This document shows, in pieces, positions 31,271-41,626 of a DNA stretch of 64,000 nucleotides (positions are counted from its first letter, which is position 1; every line of letters starts with the position of its first letter). The position numbers were made by a program, and so were the translations under genes. Source of the stretch: Pyrenula massariospora (lineage: Eukaryota > Ascomycota > Eurotiomycetes > Pyrenulales > Pyrenulaceae); the NCBI GenBank assembly GCA_021030905.1, contig JAGFMI010000006.1:310001-374000 (forward strand), in the 5' to 3' direction. The notes under the pieces are model-generated. The model searched no databases and was not told the origin of the DNA. It worked only from the letters and a program-made list of their open reading frames with translations.

Positions 31271-34200
31271 ATGAGTGATTTCCAGACTAAAAAGCAAGCG
31301 ATTCCCAAGTTCTCCAGCTTCAAGCCGAAATTAAACAGCAGCAATCATGCTTCTCAATCTGCAAAGCTCCCAGGAGCTGGTCCAAACCCAGCAAGAGGGG
31401 AAGACAGCAGGTCAGGACAGCGCCATGAGACAAGATCTGACAAACCTCGTCGAGCGTATCGGTCAAAGTCACGCGACGCCCCTCGAAATCATCGATCGTC
31501 AAAAGATATTGCGCTAACTCATGTGGAGCGCCCACCAAAACCCAACAACGAGCAAGCTCTTGAAGGCAATGAAATCGGTGATTTCATAATTGACAAAGCT
31601 GGAGATCCCGAAAACGCAAAATATGGGACATTGAATCGTTACCGCGTCCCCAACTACTATCCTTCAGGGTACGGTAATATCCTTGGTGTGGCCAGAAATC
31701 AAAGCCAAGCGACTTCAAAAAACGGAAAACCTCCACTGGCTCGCCATTCTCCCGATCGGCGAGATATATACAAGTTCATCAAGTCAACAGATGATTATCA
31801 TTTCGACCCATTTCGAGACTACGTGGGCTTTGATACCAGTGTCAGAAAGCGCAGGAAAATAGACAATGGTGGAAGTGACACTGATGGTGGCCTTTCCGAC
31901 GAGGATGATCACTATCGCTCCTTAGAGGGCAAAAGAGAAGCGCAAATCACCGATGAAAACATCAAAGTCATTTCAGAAGAAGGCGATGATATACCCGAAG
32001 ATGATAGCTTGAACAAACGGCAGCATACAGCCGTCCTCTCCAAGCACGTCGAGAATAACCCAGAAGACGTTGAAGCCTGGTTTTCCCTCATCGACTATCA
32101 AGATGAGTTTAAATCCGCTACTGCGACAAAATCTGAGATTAGAAGCATTAGCGATATCAAAATCTCCATTTACGACAAGGCACTCGCGAAGGTTAGCAAC
32201 CATCAACAGAAAGAACAATTGATCCTAGGCATGTTGGAAGAAGGATCAAAGTTTTGGGACTCTAAAAAGCTAGCAACCCAATGGCGAAAATCCATTAACG
32301 ACGAAGTCAAGAATATTAGCCTGTGGGTAAAATACCTCGATTTTCAACAGACACATTTTGCGTCCTATTCGTTTGATCAATGCCGTTCAATTTACCAGGA
32401 ATGTCTCCAGCAAATATCATCACAACCTTTCTCAAAGAAAAAGGATCAGCTCTACATTTATGTTTTCCTGCGGTGGACTTCTCTTTTGGTTGCCTCCGGT
32501 TATACTGAGCTCGGTATAGCTCTGTGGCAAGCAGTGCTGGAATACACATTCCTGAAACCTACTAGTTCACCGATTGCGTCAAATATGGGTGCTTTCGAGG
32601 CATTTTGGGAACGTGAAGTTTCTCGCATTGGCGACGATGGGGCGAAAGGCTGGAAAGTTATGCCTGGAGATGAAGAGATAGAACCCAAAGCGGACAAAGC
32701 GACAGGTCAGCTTGACGAGACAGACGAAGGCGTCTTTTCATCTTGGGCGGACTGCGAACAAAGTCGCACTCAAAACGCGAGAATGCCTGCTAGAGCGCTC
32801 GACGATGTCGAAGAAGATGACCCTTACAGAGTCATTCTCTGGTCGGATGTCAAAGATTTCCTCTTTCGACCTGGGACGGAAGAAGGTCAGAATATGCTTC
32901 TTGCAGCATTTTGCAAGTTCTGCAATTTGCCGCCAGTGGACCTTAAAGGGGCCTCGGAGGGTTTGACCTGGTGGTCTGATCCATTCTTAACCAAGGGTCC
33001 TAGCAATGTAGAACTGGGTACCGAAGGCCGCCAACGGGAGGAAGCGTCCCCGTCTCGGGACTCCAAGCCACAAATTATCGAGGAAGATAGCACTGTTAAA
33101 CTTGCAATACCGTATGCCCGAATGTTTCCAGACACTACCGGGCTATTTGCATCAAAGACTAATACAGTATTCAGCCAATGGACTGGGAGCTACCTTTCAG
33201 ATGATGATATGGTACCACTAGAATTCAAGATTAGAGCTTTGAAACTTCTCGTTCAAAATTTAGCAGAGCATGATATCCTTGCCGAATACGTTGTCGCGCT
33301 ACAGTTCCAAGTTGATCGTATGGAAGCTAGGAAGTTCTCGAAAGCTTTGCTTAAGAAGCGTCCAAACAGTCTCCGCCTTTACAATGCATATGCACTCGTT
33401 GAGTCCCAGATAGGGATCCTAAAGGCTGCTGAGCGTGTCTGGTCAACTGCCTTATCGATGAGTATGACATTCAGCGAAGCTAATCGACGTATTTCGATTT
33501 TACTCTGGCGAACATGGATTTGGGAAGTGATACACACCAGCGACTTCAGCAAAGCTCTCGGGTTACTATTATCCATTCCAGAGGGATATTGCGACGCTGA
33601 AAGCATATCAGCATCAACACATTCACCAACTGATATCCTCAAGACCCAGCAACATCTCCGCTCGCACCTTGACCACGCTCTCTCCCTCCGCCTGCACCCT
33701 GACATTGTCTACTACTCTGAACTCCTCGCCATCCTTACATATCTCACCACCTCCCGCTCCCTCCCCTCCGCCCTCAGAACCTACACATCAATCCTCGACA
33801 CCCTTTCCCCCTCGTCTCCAAGCCTAGAGACACTCCACCAGTCCTGCGCCACCCTTCTTCATCTCCACGCCCGCACCTCTCCAACCTACCAGCCCTCCCT
33901 CATAACGTCATCCTTCACCGACTCCCTCAAAGCATTCCCAACAAACACTCTCCTATTAAACCTCTACGCATACTACACCCGCCACGCGCTACTAACAGAC
34001 CGTCTCCGCACCCTCCCCCTCATCAACTTTATCCTATCCACCCCCAACAACAAACGCGGCGCCTCACCTTCAATTATCCCACCTCTTTACCGAATATACG
34101 CCGAACTCCACCGACCCACCCATCTCGGCTCCACAACGCACTCCATCCGCGCAGCCTTCGAACAAGCCGTCTCATCCGTCTCCTCATCGCCATATATTTG

Positions 34201-34462
34201 GGAACTCTATCTCCGTTGGGAAATGTCCCTCCCCTCTAACGACAGCACTAAGCGACAGAAGGAACTTTTCTACCGGGCCCTGAGAGCCGTGCCGTGGGCG
34301 TGTAAAGAGCTTGTGCTGCTGGCCTTTGGCGACGAGCGGCTGGAAAGTTATTTCAGCTGGGACGAGAAGAAGGCTTTGTGGGAGGTTATGGGGGAGAAGG
34401 GGGTTAGGGTTCGGGTTGATATTAGTGAGATTTTGGAGGGGAGGGGAGGGACTAGCGATTAG
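31271..34462 (+). CDS. NRDE2 family protein with HAT repeats
   Basis: Homologue of NRDE-2, a nuclear protein that works with the Mtl1/Mtr4 helicase and spliceosome factors in RNA surveillance and, in some species, nuclear RNAi. The first ATG in the frame (31271) gives 1063 residues in one exon and the usual opening (MSDFQTKKQAIPKFSSFKPK). Residues 30-120 are charged and disordered. A YGTLNRYRVPNYYPSGYGNI block is followed by the helix-turn-helix repeats, first LSKHVENNPEDVEAWFSLID, the family hallmark, then several HAT-type units through the middle (ISLWVKYLDFQQTHF, LRLYNAYALVESQIG). The C-terminal units end with LYLRWEMSLPSN and the charged tail. Fungal Nrd1/Red1-type partners are not in the window. 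Confidence 0.9.
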   Translation: MSDFQTKKQAIPKFSSFKPKLNSSNHASQSAKLPGAGPNPARGEDSRSGQRHETRSDKPRRAYRSKSRDAPRNHRSSKDIALTHVERPPKPNNEQALEGNEIGDFIIDKAGDPENAKYGTLNRYRVPNYYPSGYGNILGVARNQSQATSKNGKPPLARHSPDRRDIYKFIKSTDDYHFDPFRDYVGFDTSVRKRRKIDNGGSDTDGGLSDEDDHYRSLEGKREAQITDENIKVISEEGDDIPEDDSLNKRQHTAVLSKHVENNPEDVEAWFSLIDYQDEFKSATATKSEIRSISDIKISIYDKALAKVSNHQQKEQLILGMLEEGSKFWDSKKLATQWRKSINDEVKNISLWVKYLDFQQTHFASYSFDQCRSIYQECLQQISSQPFSKKKDQLYIYVFLRWTSLLVASGYTELGIALWQAVLEYTFLKPTSSPIASNMGAFEAFWEREVSRIGDDGAKGWKVMPGDEEIEPKADKATGQLDETDEGVFSSWADCEQSRTQNARMPARALDDVEEDDPYRVILWSDVKDFLFRPGTEEGQNMLLAAFCKFCNLPPVDLKGASEGLTWWSDPFLTKGPSNVELGTEGRQREEASPSRDSKPQIIEEDSTVKLAIPYARMFPDTTGLFASKTNTVFSQWTGSYLSDDDMVPLEFKIRALKLLVQNLAEHDILAEYVVALQFQVDRMEARKFSKALLKKRPNSLRLYNAYALVESQIGILKAAERVWSTALSMSMTFSEANRRISILLWRTWIWEVIHTSDFSKALGLLLSIPEGYCDAESISASTHSPTDILKTQQHLRSHLDHALSLRLHPDIVYYSELLAILTYLTTSRSLPSALRTYTSILDTLSPSSPSLETLHQSCATLLHLHARTSPTYQPSLITSSFTDSLKAFPTNTLLLNLYAYYTRHALLTDRLRTLPLINFILSTPNNKRGASPSIIPPLYRIYAELHRPTHLGSTTHSIRAAFEQAVSSVSSSPYIWELYLRWEMSLPSNDSTKRQKELFYRALRAVPWACKELVLLAFGDERLESYFSWDEKKALWEVMGEKGVRVRVDISEILEGRGGTSD

Positions 34463-34739
34463 TTGGAGGGAGCTGGGATTTCGGAGTTGGGCTAGTAGAA
34501 AACGATGTGAAACCGAGTTGAGGCTTCTGTTCATTTCATGCTTGGGGATTGATATTGGCGTAGCGAGAGGCAAACCATTACGCCCACACTATCTACCAAC
34601 CCGACATCCTATCCACAGTGGCTTTCTTCTGTCCAAATCCGTCGTGAATCTTGTCAGATTATTGCTCGCGCTGGGTGTGCCTCATAAAACTGAGCTCGTG
34701 AGTCAGTACAACACCTGTTGTTAGAGAGTATACGAAGTA
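34463..34739. other. 3' flank of the NRDE2 gene
   Basis: No supported gene; opposite-strand frames are antisense shadows or simple-sequence reading. Confidence 0.4.
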
Positions 34740-35400
34740 AAAGGTTTTGCAATAAGACTTGAATTATCGTACAGAAGAAAGACGAGAAGAAGAAAGACGA
34801 GAAGAAGAAAGACGAGAAGAAGATCATCGAGTTTGTGTGGCTAGACATCAAAACCCCGGGCTGATGCGATCTAGACGATGAGCAATCGTATGTCTGCTCG
34901 ATCAAGGGGCTTCAGAAGCTCGCGCGGGATATCTTGGAGCCGGCGGCGGTGCAGATGCTGTATGGGTTTATGAAGGCGGATGGGAAGACGTTTGCGCCTG
35001 TGAGGGAGGATTTGGATGGGACTGAGGCGATCAATTATGGTGGGTCGCCATTGAAGACACTGGCTATGATGGATAAAGAGCTATTGAATGTCAAAACCGG
35101 AGCACAAGGTTGGATCATACGGCGGCGACGATTTTGAGAAAGGCTTCGGGAACTTGAACGACGACGGTAGGAATACCTGCACCGCATTGCAAAACGCGGA
35201 GCGCTCGGGCAGCTGGGGCAAGGTCTTCGGATGAGCGGTCTCGGTTGGTCAGGCGAATCTTATTGAGAGGATGTTTAGCGCAGCTGGCGTTGATGGGAAC
35301 ATCTATGGCTCACCGGGTGACATTTATTCAGATGACAAGGACATCCACGCCGCTACCAACGACGTCCTGAGTTGGATCAAAAAGCACCGACCGTGAAAAT
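34740..35400 (+). pseudogene. Fossil of a sphingomyelinase D / phospholipase D-type gene
   Basis: Short plus-strand blocks spread over three frames resemble, in order, the middle and C-terminal part of the fungal SMase D-like phospholipase D family (the family that includes the sicariid spider toxins). They show a family-like FVWLDIKTP segment, an ILEPAAVQMLYGF segment, a Cys/Asn-rich loop segment and a C-terminal SAAGVDGNIYG segment. The N-terminal third with the first catalytic His region is not recognisable. The copy is broken, with roughly three to five breaks, and looks moderately old since blocks of 30-70 residues still read well. Assignment rests on remembered family pattern, not an alignment. 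Confidence 0.5.
34778..34822 (+). repeat. 15-bp tandem repeat, three perfect copies
   Basis: Unit AAAGACGAGAAGAAG, repeated three times without mismatch, with partial units either side. In one frame it would read KDEKK. It lies at the left end of the phospholipase D-type fossil. Confidence 0.9.
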
Positions 35401-35877
35401 CGCTGACAGTCATTCGCCGCCATTCGGGAATTATTGAGGAATGATGGCCCAAATTGTAAACATCAGGGTGTTCGATTAGCTTAAGGCATATAGTAGATAT
35501 AGAATTCTGGAATACTAAAATACATTCAAAATCATTATTGATCTATGCGTAAAATAGCCATAACACTTACAAATCTTAAAATTTTGATTTTAGATAGATA
35601 TCAGGCCGGCTGTGTGCGAGGTTCAGTATCAGAAGTCACGGCGCATCCGATTGTTGTCACTGGCGACCGCTGCCATATATGATGCGCCATGACTTCTAAC
35701 GCTCGGCCTTGATGCTACTCGACCAAAATAGTGATACAGGATACTGCAAGTGGTGTACTTTCGTGTACAAAGCAGCATTAATGCTTGTCAGCCGCACAAT
35801 ATCGTGCTTATGACAGCGAGGATGAATGGCTTAATGGAGCGGAAATACGGGCGCGCTGCCTCTTCCCAGTCTACCTG
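35401..35877. other. Intergenic, AT-rich
   Basis: AT-rich between 35450 and 35600 and without a supported gene. A short stem-forming pair (AGAAGTCACGGCGCATC near 35635 and its near-complement GATGCGCCATGACTTCT near 35680) could fold as an RNA hairpin just beyond the CHAT gene's 3' end. Confidence 0.45.
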
Positions 35878-38838
35878 TCACACTGTCGAGGAATGTCCGA
35901 CAAGTATAAAAGTTGCCCAGAAATAAGGGCTTTCGAAGTTATCCCTTAATTGGTAGTGGCACCATTTTAAGAAAGACGCACTGTCTCGTAGTAGATCAGG
36001 TGGAATATCATTTACCTCTTTGTGATGCTCCAAGCGCTCCTGGAATTTGTCCACAATGCTTTGTGCTTGATTCCGGTCTAGCCTTCGGAGACGACGCTGA
36101 GCCGCATTAAAGATGTCAGCAAGCGACTCACTAGAACTTCCAGACGATGAGAGCTGCTCATAGAAGAAATGAACGAAAAACATCGATCCAAGTGCGTGTG
36201 CCTTCCATAGCGATCCTGCGAATGCGAGAGCCCCGGATTCAAGAACTGTCGCTTGGAATCCAGTCATATCGTCGGTAAGGGTAGAAGACCCAAGACCGGT
36301 CAAGCACGCGCTCAGAAAAACCAGCTTCGCTCGGCTCCTGATATGCTGAAGATCTGAGACAAAGAAATCTTCGCGGAGGCGAATCCAGGATTCAAGTGGT
36401 TTCTCGTAATTCATGTCACCGTGCGTACCAACGTGTATGACATCACTCTTTTGGTAAAGATGGATGAATGCATCCTTTTCCAAACTGTCCGCACTGTTCA
36501 AATGGACAGAAGTTCCAAATTGGTCCGCAACATCCACGCATTCCATTGCAGTAGCTAGTAGAGTCGTCTGTTCTTCGTGCAATGACCGCGCGACAACAGA
36601 GAGGGTCGCGAGCCCTTGCGGCTTGGTCTTAGCGACTTCGGAGAGTTCTTCAAGGACTGCAAGGCTTGGAGCTTGATAAATTGTAAACTTTTCGATCAGT
36701 GGCTCGCCGTTGAGTTCTAACGCGGCGAATGGAACCCTCGCCAGATGGCCAGCCGGGATGAAGCATAATCGCTTTGGTGATTGTCTTTCCAGAACGCCTT
36801 CAATGGGAAGGATCAAGGCACTTGATAGCTCATTGATTGCCTTACCGAGCTTTTTGCGTTCCCCCGGCTTCCGGTCTAACCGATGAGGATTGTTTTTACA
36901 ATTGACGATAGTGAAGATTATCGATGTCAGTCGCTGTATCTCCCAAGTACCAAAGCTGGGCAGCTCGGAAAACCACCTTGCATAATGAATTCCGGAAGTA
37001 TCGAGACAAAGAATCCCAAGGCCTTCGTGGATTAGAGTCAGATGTACAACAAGAGTGTCTGGGTCCATCCAAGTCGCAAACCTCTCCAGTAAGTCCTTCT
37101 TTGGGAGCAATTTCGGGTATTGAGATGATCGGTTGGATGATCTGGTACTTTCCGGTTCAAGACCATGCTGTTTCCGCAGCGAATTACCAATGCGGCGTGC
37201 TTTGCCCATCTCAGCATAGCGAAGAGCTTCCTCAGTCCAAGTATTATGTGTTGCGCTCTCATCAACTGCCCTAGGAGCCTGTTTGTCGTAGCAAGTGTGA
37301 AAGTGCAGGCAAGCCCATACAGTCCAATCAAACGACTTCTCGGCATCGCTATCATCATACTGGCTCTCCTGTATCACCTGATTCGCGATTCGAAGTCTTT
37401 GTTCGATGATCAGTGAGCAACTGCACTTCAGTAGACCTAAAGCCTCGGTCCATCTGTCCTGGAATATGTAGACTCGAGCTACGTGGACGAGCTTTTTGTA
37501 GTCCTCAAGATTGTGGTGGTCTTGAGGATTATGAGAGAGGCAAAGATATGATGCGGAGCTTTCAAGACGCTGAAGGAAGCGAATACTATTCGCAAACGCC
37601 GTTCGCTCCACGCAAATTACGAAAGCTATCCAGGTATCATGGGCAGACCTATCCCATTGCATCACTGTTGAAAAGATTTTGTATGGTTCATTGTCCAGTT
37701 CTTCGATGACTTGTCTGGCAAACTCCGTTTGTCCATAATTCATTGCTAGGTTCGTTCGCCGATATAATTCCATCATGCGTTCGAAACCACTCTGTGGAAG
37801 TTCCCCAGCCAAAATCTCAGCTAACCGTTTCTGTGCTTTTTTAAAGGCGTTCCTACGAACGAGACGTCGCAGCTCGATCTTCCTTTTCCATGTCGAATTC
37901 TGGTTCGTCCAATTCTTTAGCGTTGCTCTCGCGTTTTCGTCTGTAAATCGTATCGGCCAAGTGCCTTCAAGCTTAGTGTAGAAGCGTTTTAAACCTTCAT
38001 CATTCCCGGTCGCAGTGAGGCTTTTGAGAATTTCATCCACCACTGGCTTAAATGAGTCTGGGGGGATTTTAGGGTCGTATCCGAATATGGTAATATCGTA
38101 GGCGCGTTCGAAGTATTTTGAAACGTCAGCATTCCGATTTACCTCGGCCATCAGCCGACCATAAGTTGCGCAAATCTGTGCCAGTAGAATCTCATTTGAT
38201 GTCGTTTCGCACAGCCCTATTCCATAAAGTAGCAAACGGGAGACACACTTGAAGTCACCAGATGCCTGAAGACGGGATTCTCGCGGCCTCAACCTACGTG
38301 CTAGACGAAGGCACACAACGGTGAACATATTGCTCATGTCATGGTAGTTGAGGATGCGTTGGCCAAGATTCTCTCCTTTCGTTTTAGACTCAACGGCAGT
38401 CTCACACATGATAAGACCTATGTCTTTTATGAAGTATGCCCACAAGGCCCCAAGTACGTGTCCAGTTGCGTTGTATGCTTGCTCAGCAGCCTGCACATCG
38501 GCTTGGAGGTCAGATATACTTGCAACGTGGCCGCTCCCAACATGTATCCAGCGCAGCAGCTGGGCACACGATCTTCTCAGATACGCCGCAGCTTTGCAGC
38601 CTCCCACGCTTTGAGAAGTCTCGGCTTCTGTTATAGGTTTGGTGCACGTCTCAATGGCTCGTTCTATGCTTTGCAGAGGGGTCTGCAAGTCTGAAGATTC
38701 ATCAAAAGGCGGCAATGTTGTGTCAAGCCCTGAGACTGGATGAGGTTCAACGTCGAGTGTAACGAGATGTGTTCGAGGGTTTGGCCATGTTGGGTCATAG
38801 CCTGTGAGCTGCGCCAGGAATCTTTGCAAATCTGTCAT
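35878..38838 (-). CDS. TPR-CHAT protease (caspase-like fold)
   Basis: CHAT domains are cysteine proteases of the separase/caspase clan; in fungi they occur next to cell-death effectors. The first ATG in the frame (MTDLQRFLAQLTGYD, 38838) gives 986 residues in a single exon. Residues up to about 620 are helical with several TPR-like units (AEQAYNATGHVLGALWAYF, VARVYIFQDRWTEALGLLKC, the EEALRYAEMGKARR unit). The CHAT domain fills about 680-980. The catalytic His is in DVIHVGTHGD (about residue 806) and the Cys in LVFLSACLTG (about 844), followed by the usual GFQATVLESGALAFAGSLWK and FFVHFFYEQL segments. Both catalytic residues are present, so it should be active. No signal peptide or membrane segment. 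It is head-to-head with the 320-residue gene at 39190. The N-terminal edge could shift if an upstream exon exists. Confidence 0.85.
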   Translation of the reverse strand: MTDLQRFLAQLTGYDPTWPNPRTHLVTLDVEPHPVSGLDTTLPPFDESSDLQTPLQSIERAIETCTKPITEAETSQSVGGCKAAAYLRRSCAQLLRWIHVGSGHVASISDLQADVQAAEQAYNATGHVLGALWAYFIKDIGLIMCETAVESKTKGENLGQRILNYHDMSNMFTVVCLRLARRLRPRESRLQASGDFKCVSRLLLYGIGLCETTSNEILLAQICATYGRLMAEVNRNADVSKYFERAYDITIFGYDPKIPPDSFKPVVDEILKSLTATGNDEGLKRFYTKLEGTWPIRFTDENARATLKNWTNQNSTWKRKIELRRLVRRNAFKKAQKRLAEILAGELPQSGFERMMELYRRTNLAMNYGQTEFARQVIEELDNEPYKIFSTVMQWDRSAHDTWIAFVICVERTAFANSIRFLQRLESSASYLCLSHNPQDHHNLEDYKKLVHVARVYIFQDRWTEALGLLKCSCSLIIEQRLRIANQVIQESQYDDSDAEKSFDWTVWACLHFHTCYDKQAPRAVDESATHNTWTEEALRYAEMGKARRIGNSLRKQHGLEPESTRSSNRSSQYPKLLPKKDLLERFATWMDPDTLVVHLTLIHEGLGILCLDTSGIHYARWFSELPSFGTWEIQRLTSIIFTIVNCKNNPHRLDRKPGERKKLGKAINELSSALILPIEGVLERQSPKRLCFIPAGHLARVPFAALELNGEPLIEKFTIYQAPSLAVLEELSEVAKTKPQGLATLSVVARSLHEEQTTLLATAMECVDVADQFGTSVHLNSADSLEKDAFIHLYQKSDVIHVGTHGDMNYEKPLESWIRLREDFFVSDLQHIRSRAKLVFLSACLTGLGSSTLTDDMTGFQATVLESGALAFAGSLWKAHALGSMFFVHFFYEQLSSSGSSSESLADIFNAAQRRLRRLDRNQAQSIVDKFQERLEHHKEVNDIPPDLLRDSASFLKWCHYQLRDNFESPYFWATFILVGHSSTV

Positions 38839-39189
38839 CCTGGAAGGGTCTTGGGCACTGTCAAAGTAACATGAGTCCCCAAAATTGATGGAAGATATCA
38901 CGAGCCTGATCACGAAAAAGATGTAATGATTCTAGTTACACGAAACGATGGAAGACAATTGGGGCTGGTTCCAGACCGGATTCAGCTGAGGTGTCCTTTC
39001 CTCCTCTCATTGCATGATCTGATTTGCCGCCACAAGCAATAGCAATGCAAAAAGCAAATATGGCGAGCTAAAAGCTGCAGGGATGCAGCACTTCCTGCCT
39101 CGCCGCCTTGTTTACCACCACCCCAAGCCTTATTTTCATTTTCTGTTTTCTCTAGACTACGAGGTCAGTCCACTTTCAGTATTACAGTT
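38839..39189. promoter_or_regulatory. Shared promoter region of the CHAT gene and its divergent partner
   Basis: 351 bases between the two start codons. It holds both 5' UTRs and both promoters; no clear TATA box. The head-to-head arrangement suggests co-regulation, which is an inference from layout only. Confidence 0.5.
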
Positions 39190-40251
39190 ATGAGCGGCGG
39201 CCAATACATTGGACATTATTTCTATAGCGCCGGTATTAGTCCGAAAGAGCTCCGGGTAGGCAACATCGTGTGGGACTATAGGCAGCCTACGAGGAACTTT
39301 CCTTATCAGCATGGCGAAGAGTAATCCTCCTTATGCGGTTGAAACGTTGGAAATATTAACTTATCTCTAGTCTCCTCACGAGGAAAGACTTGTTCGACTC
39401 GAGAGAATACTCCCCTCTGGATGTAAAATTCAAAGACAACACTAGATTTTCGGCCGGAGTTGGAGTCGAGAGTATTGCTTGGCTAGGAGGTGATTGGGGA
39501 CACAGCAAGGAGGTTCATATCACATCAGAAAATGCCGCTGAAGTGCATGTACTTAGGTAAGGATATCTGTTAGCTTACGATGTTCAGACGACTGATGTGT
39601 ACCAGTGGACAACAAGAGAAATTCTGCAGGCTCATCATTAACAGCCCAGATGCGCGTGAATGGCTTCATCGACATCTTTCCGCTGCATTTACCGCCGGTG
39701 CTAGGTTCCAAATGGCTTTCCGCCGACCAAAACTATGGTTATGCACAGGCTTCATATCGTTGGATAAGGGAGAGTATGAGGTCACGTACGAGGGTGGGAA
39801 AAGTATGAAAATTGCCACGACAGTTCCAACGCCCGCAATTACACTTGGGTCAAGTGTTGAGGGCCGCAAGACGCCAACGTCATCAACAAAGCTAGGTATC
39901 ACCCAGAAATCAATCGTAGCTGCACAGTGGATGTTACTCTATTGCAAGAACGTACAACGCAAAGATCCACCCGGAACACCATACATGGTGAGGGTGACAG
40001 CTAAATATGCTCCTGATACTGTCAAAGGCAGCGAATCTGTGTTGGCCATGATATCCACTAGTCGCAGTGATATTAATCGAGCAGAGGAGCGACCAATCGA
40101 ACTCTTCTATGATTCTGACGACGACGACGAAGAGAACGAGGAAGAGGAGGATGATCATGGTGTTGGACTTTTCGAACCTTTATTTCCAGAAGCAGGCAGC
40201 GAGGAAAATCAATTGTTTGATGAAGTACTCCAGGAACTAAAATGCGAATGA
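39190..40251 (+). CDS. Candidate CHAT-protease partner; possible pore-forming effector
   Basis: Exons 39190-39320, 39371-39556 and 39606-40251, introns of 50 and 49 nt (donors GTAATC and GTAAGG), all in phase: 320 residues. The first 110 residues begin MSGGQYIGHYFYSAGISPKE, then LRVGNIVWDYRQPTR, and a Gly/Ala-rich block (FSAGVGVESIAWLGGDWGHS). A helical block REWLHRHLSAAFTAGARF precedes a beta-rich core (PKLWLCTGFISLDKGEYEVT). The last 55 residues are an acidic, probably disordered tail (Asp/Glu run) with a hydrophobic end (HGVGLFEPLFPEAGSEENQL). No signal peptide. The block order reminds me of fungal proteins found in protease-linked cell-death gene pairs, and a protease-removable tail would suit a gasdermin-like design. 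This is inferred from layout and neighbour; no homology is demonstrated. Confidence 0.7.
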
Positions 40252-41626
40252 TAATAATGGCGTTTAGACTACAGGGCTAAACGAAGGCTCGGTGGCGAAG
40301 TATTGTTGAACTCTTTACTACGCGCCCTGCTCTTCATTCTGGCAAGAGTCAGTTGAAGCATATTCGGCCAATCCCGACAAGCCTCAGAAGAGTATAATAC
40401 CTCCTCCCTTAGCAGATTTTCCAACAGCTTGGTGGATTACAGCCAAACCAACTTTACCTTGATTGCCTGGCAATAGGATTGAACATCGACTCATGTGTGG
40501 GCACTTGCTTCGCGCAGCTTGTATCCATAATTTTGACTAGCCCACGTACGAAGCGGCATACTCTAGCCGTGCAATTCACAAAATTGTCTTCCTTGCGCTA
40601 AGCACGCTCTTGATAATCCAGTCGAACTTAATTAGCCTCAGAAGTTCATTAATAATCTCATCTGTATATCAAAAACCTTCAGACATCGTCATAGTGATGC
40701 AATTATAGGACATTGCATATCATGATTTCATTAGTACTCCTGCCAATAATGTGTCCTTCGTTTCGACGGCTCTTCGCTTGGCAGCCACATAAAGTTGAGA
40801 AATAGTGTTACGAGAAATACTCCGTCTTGACAGTATGACAGTAATGTACATGCATTGACGAGGCCTTATCTAGGTCGGAGTAAATCAGCCGAATATAGTA
40901 AAACTCCCAGAACAATACCTACCTACCTAGTGACTGCAGCCGACTCCGCAGGGCACCAACCTAGACACCTGCTGGGTGAGAACTCGGCCATTTAAAGCGT
41001 TGTGTCGCCTGCTCAGCAGCCTGCTCCCATGGTGATGGCTATGCCTGCCGGTTGAATACCATTTAGATGAGGGTCTCATAGGTTAGAGTAAGGGTCTCAG
41101 ATCTAGAATCTGTTGGGGAGAGCCACTCGGGACCGGAATTTAGGATCCTAAAAGGCCAAGTGCGGTTACTCAGGTACATGAAAGCTTAACGTGGGACTAT
41201 AGTGCTGATTAGTCGATTGAAGGCTACGTTCACGCACAGGTCTCAAATTCGGTCCTTGAAGCATTACCGACTCTGACAGCTTCCCATAAGAGGATGCGTG
41301 TTTGGATTGGTAGCTCATTGCTTTCACTCTTGATCTCGCTCTCGAGTCCCTTGTATAAACGTAAAGTCCATTAGCCTAAAGACTGTTATATTTAGCTTCC
41401 AAACATATTCTTAATCTTGACGCTGTGTTAGCGATAATATTTGATATAATGTATATCCGATTCTGGCGTAGTCAGCTACATGAAAGTCGCCAACCCCAAC
41501 GGCCGTAACCCTGCCATGAATATCCTATAGAATGTATCCAACTGTTGCTCCGTATATGGAACCCAATCGTTCCCAAATTCGCTACATACAGAATTGAAAA
41601 GGATGACGTATCTCCGTCGTGACTCC
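40252..41626. other. Intergenic, about 1.4 kb
   Basis: No supported gene. AT-rich patches at about 40620-40760 and 41380-41460, and a CCTACCTACCTAG run near 40920. No terminal repeats recognised. Confidence 0.45.

Noticed and set aside
34930-35140. Independent 68-codon gene
   Set aside because: It is one block of the phospholipase D-type fossil and not a separate gene.
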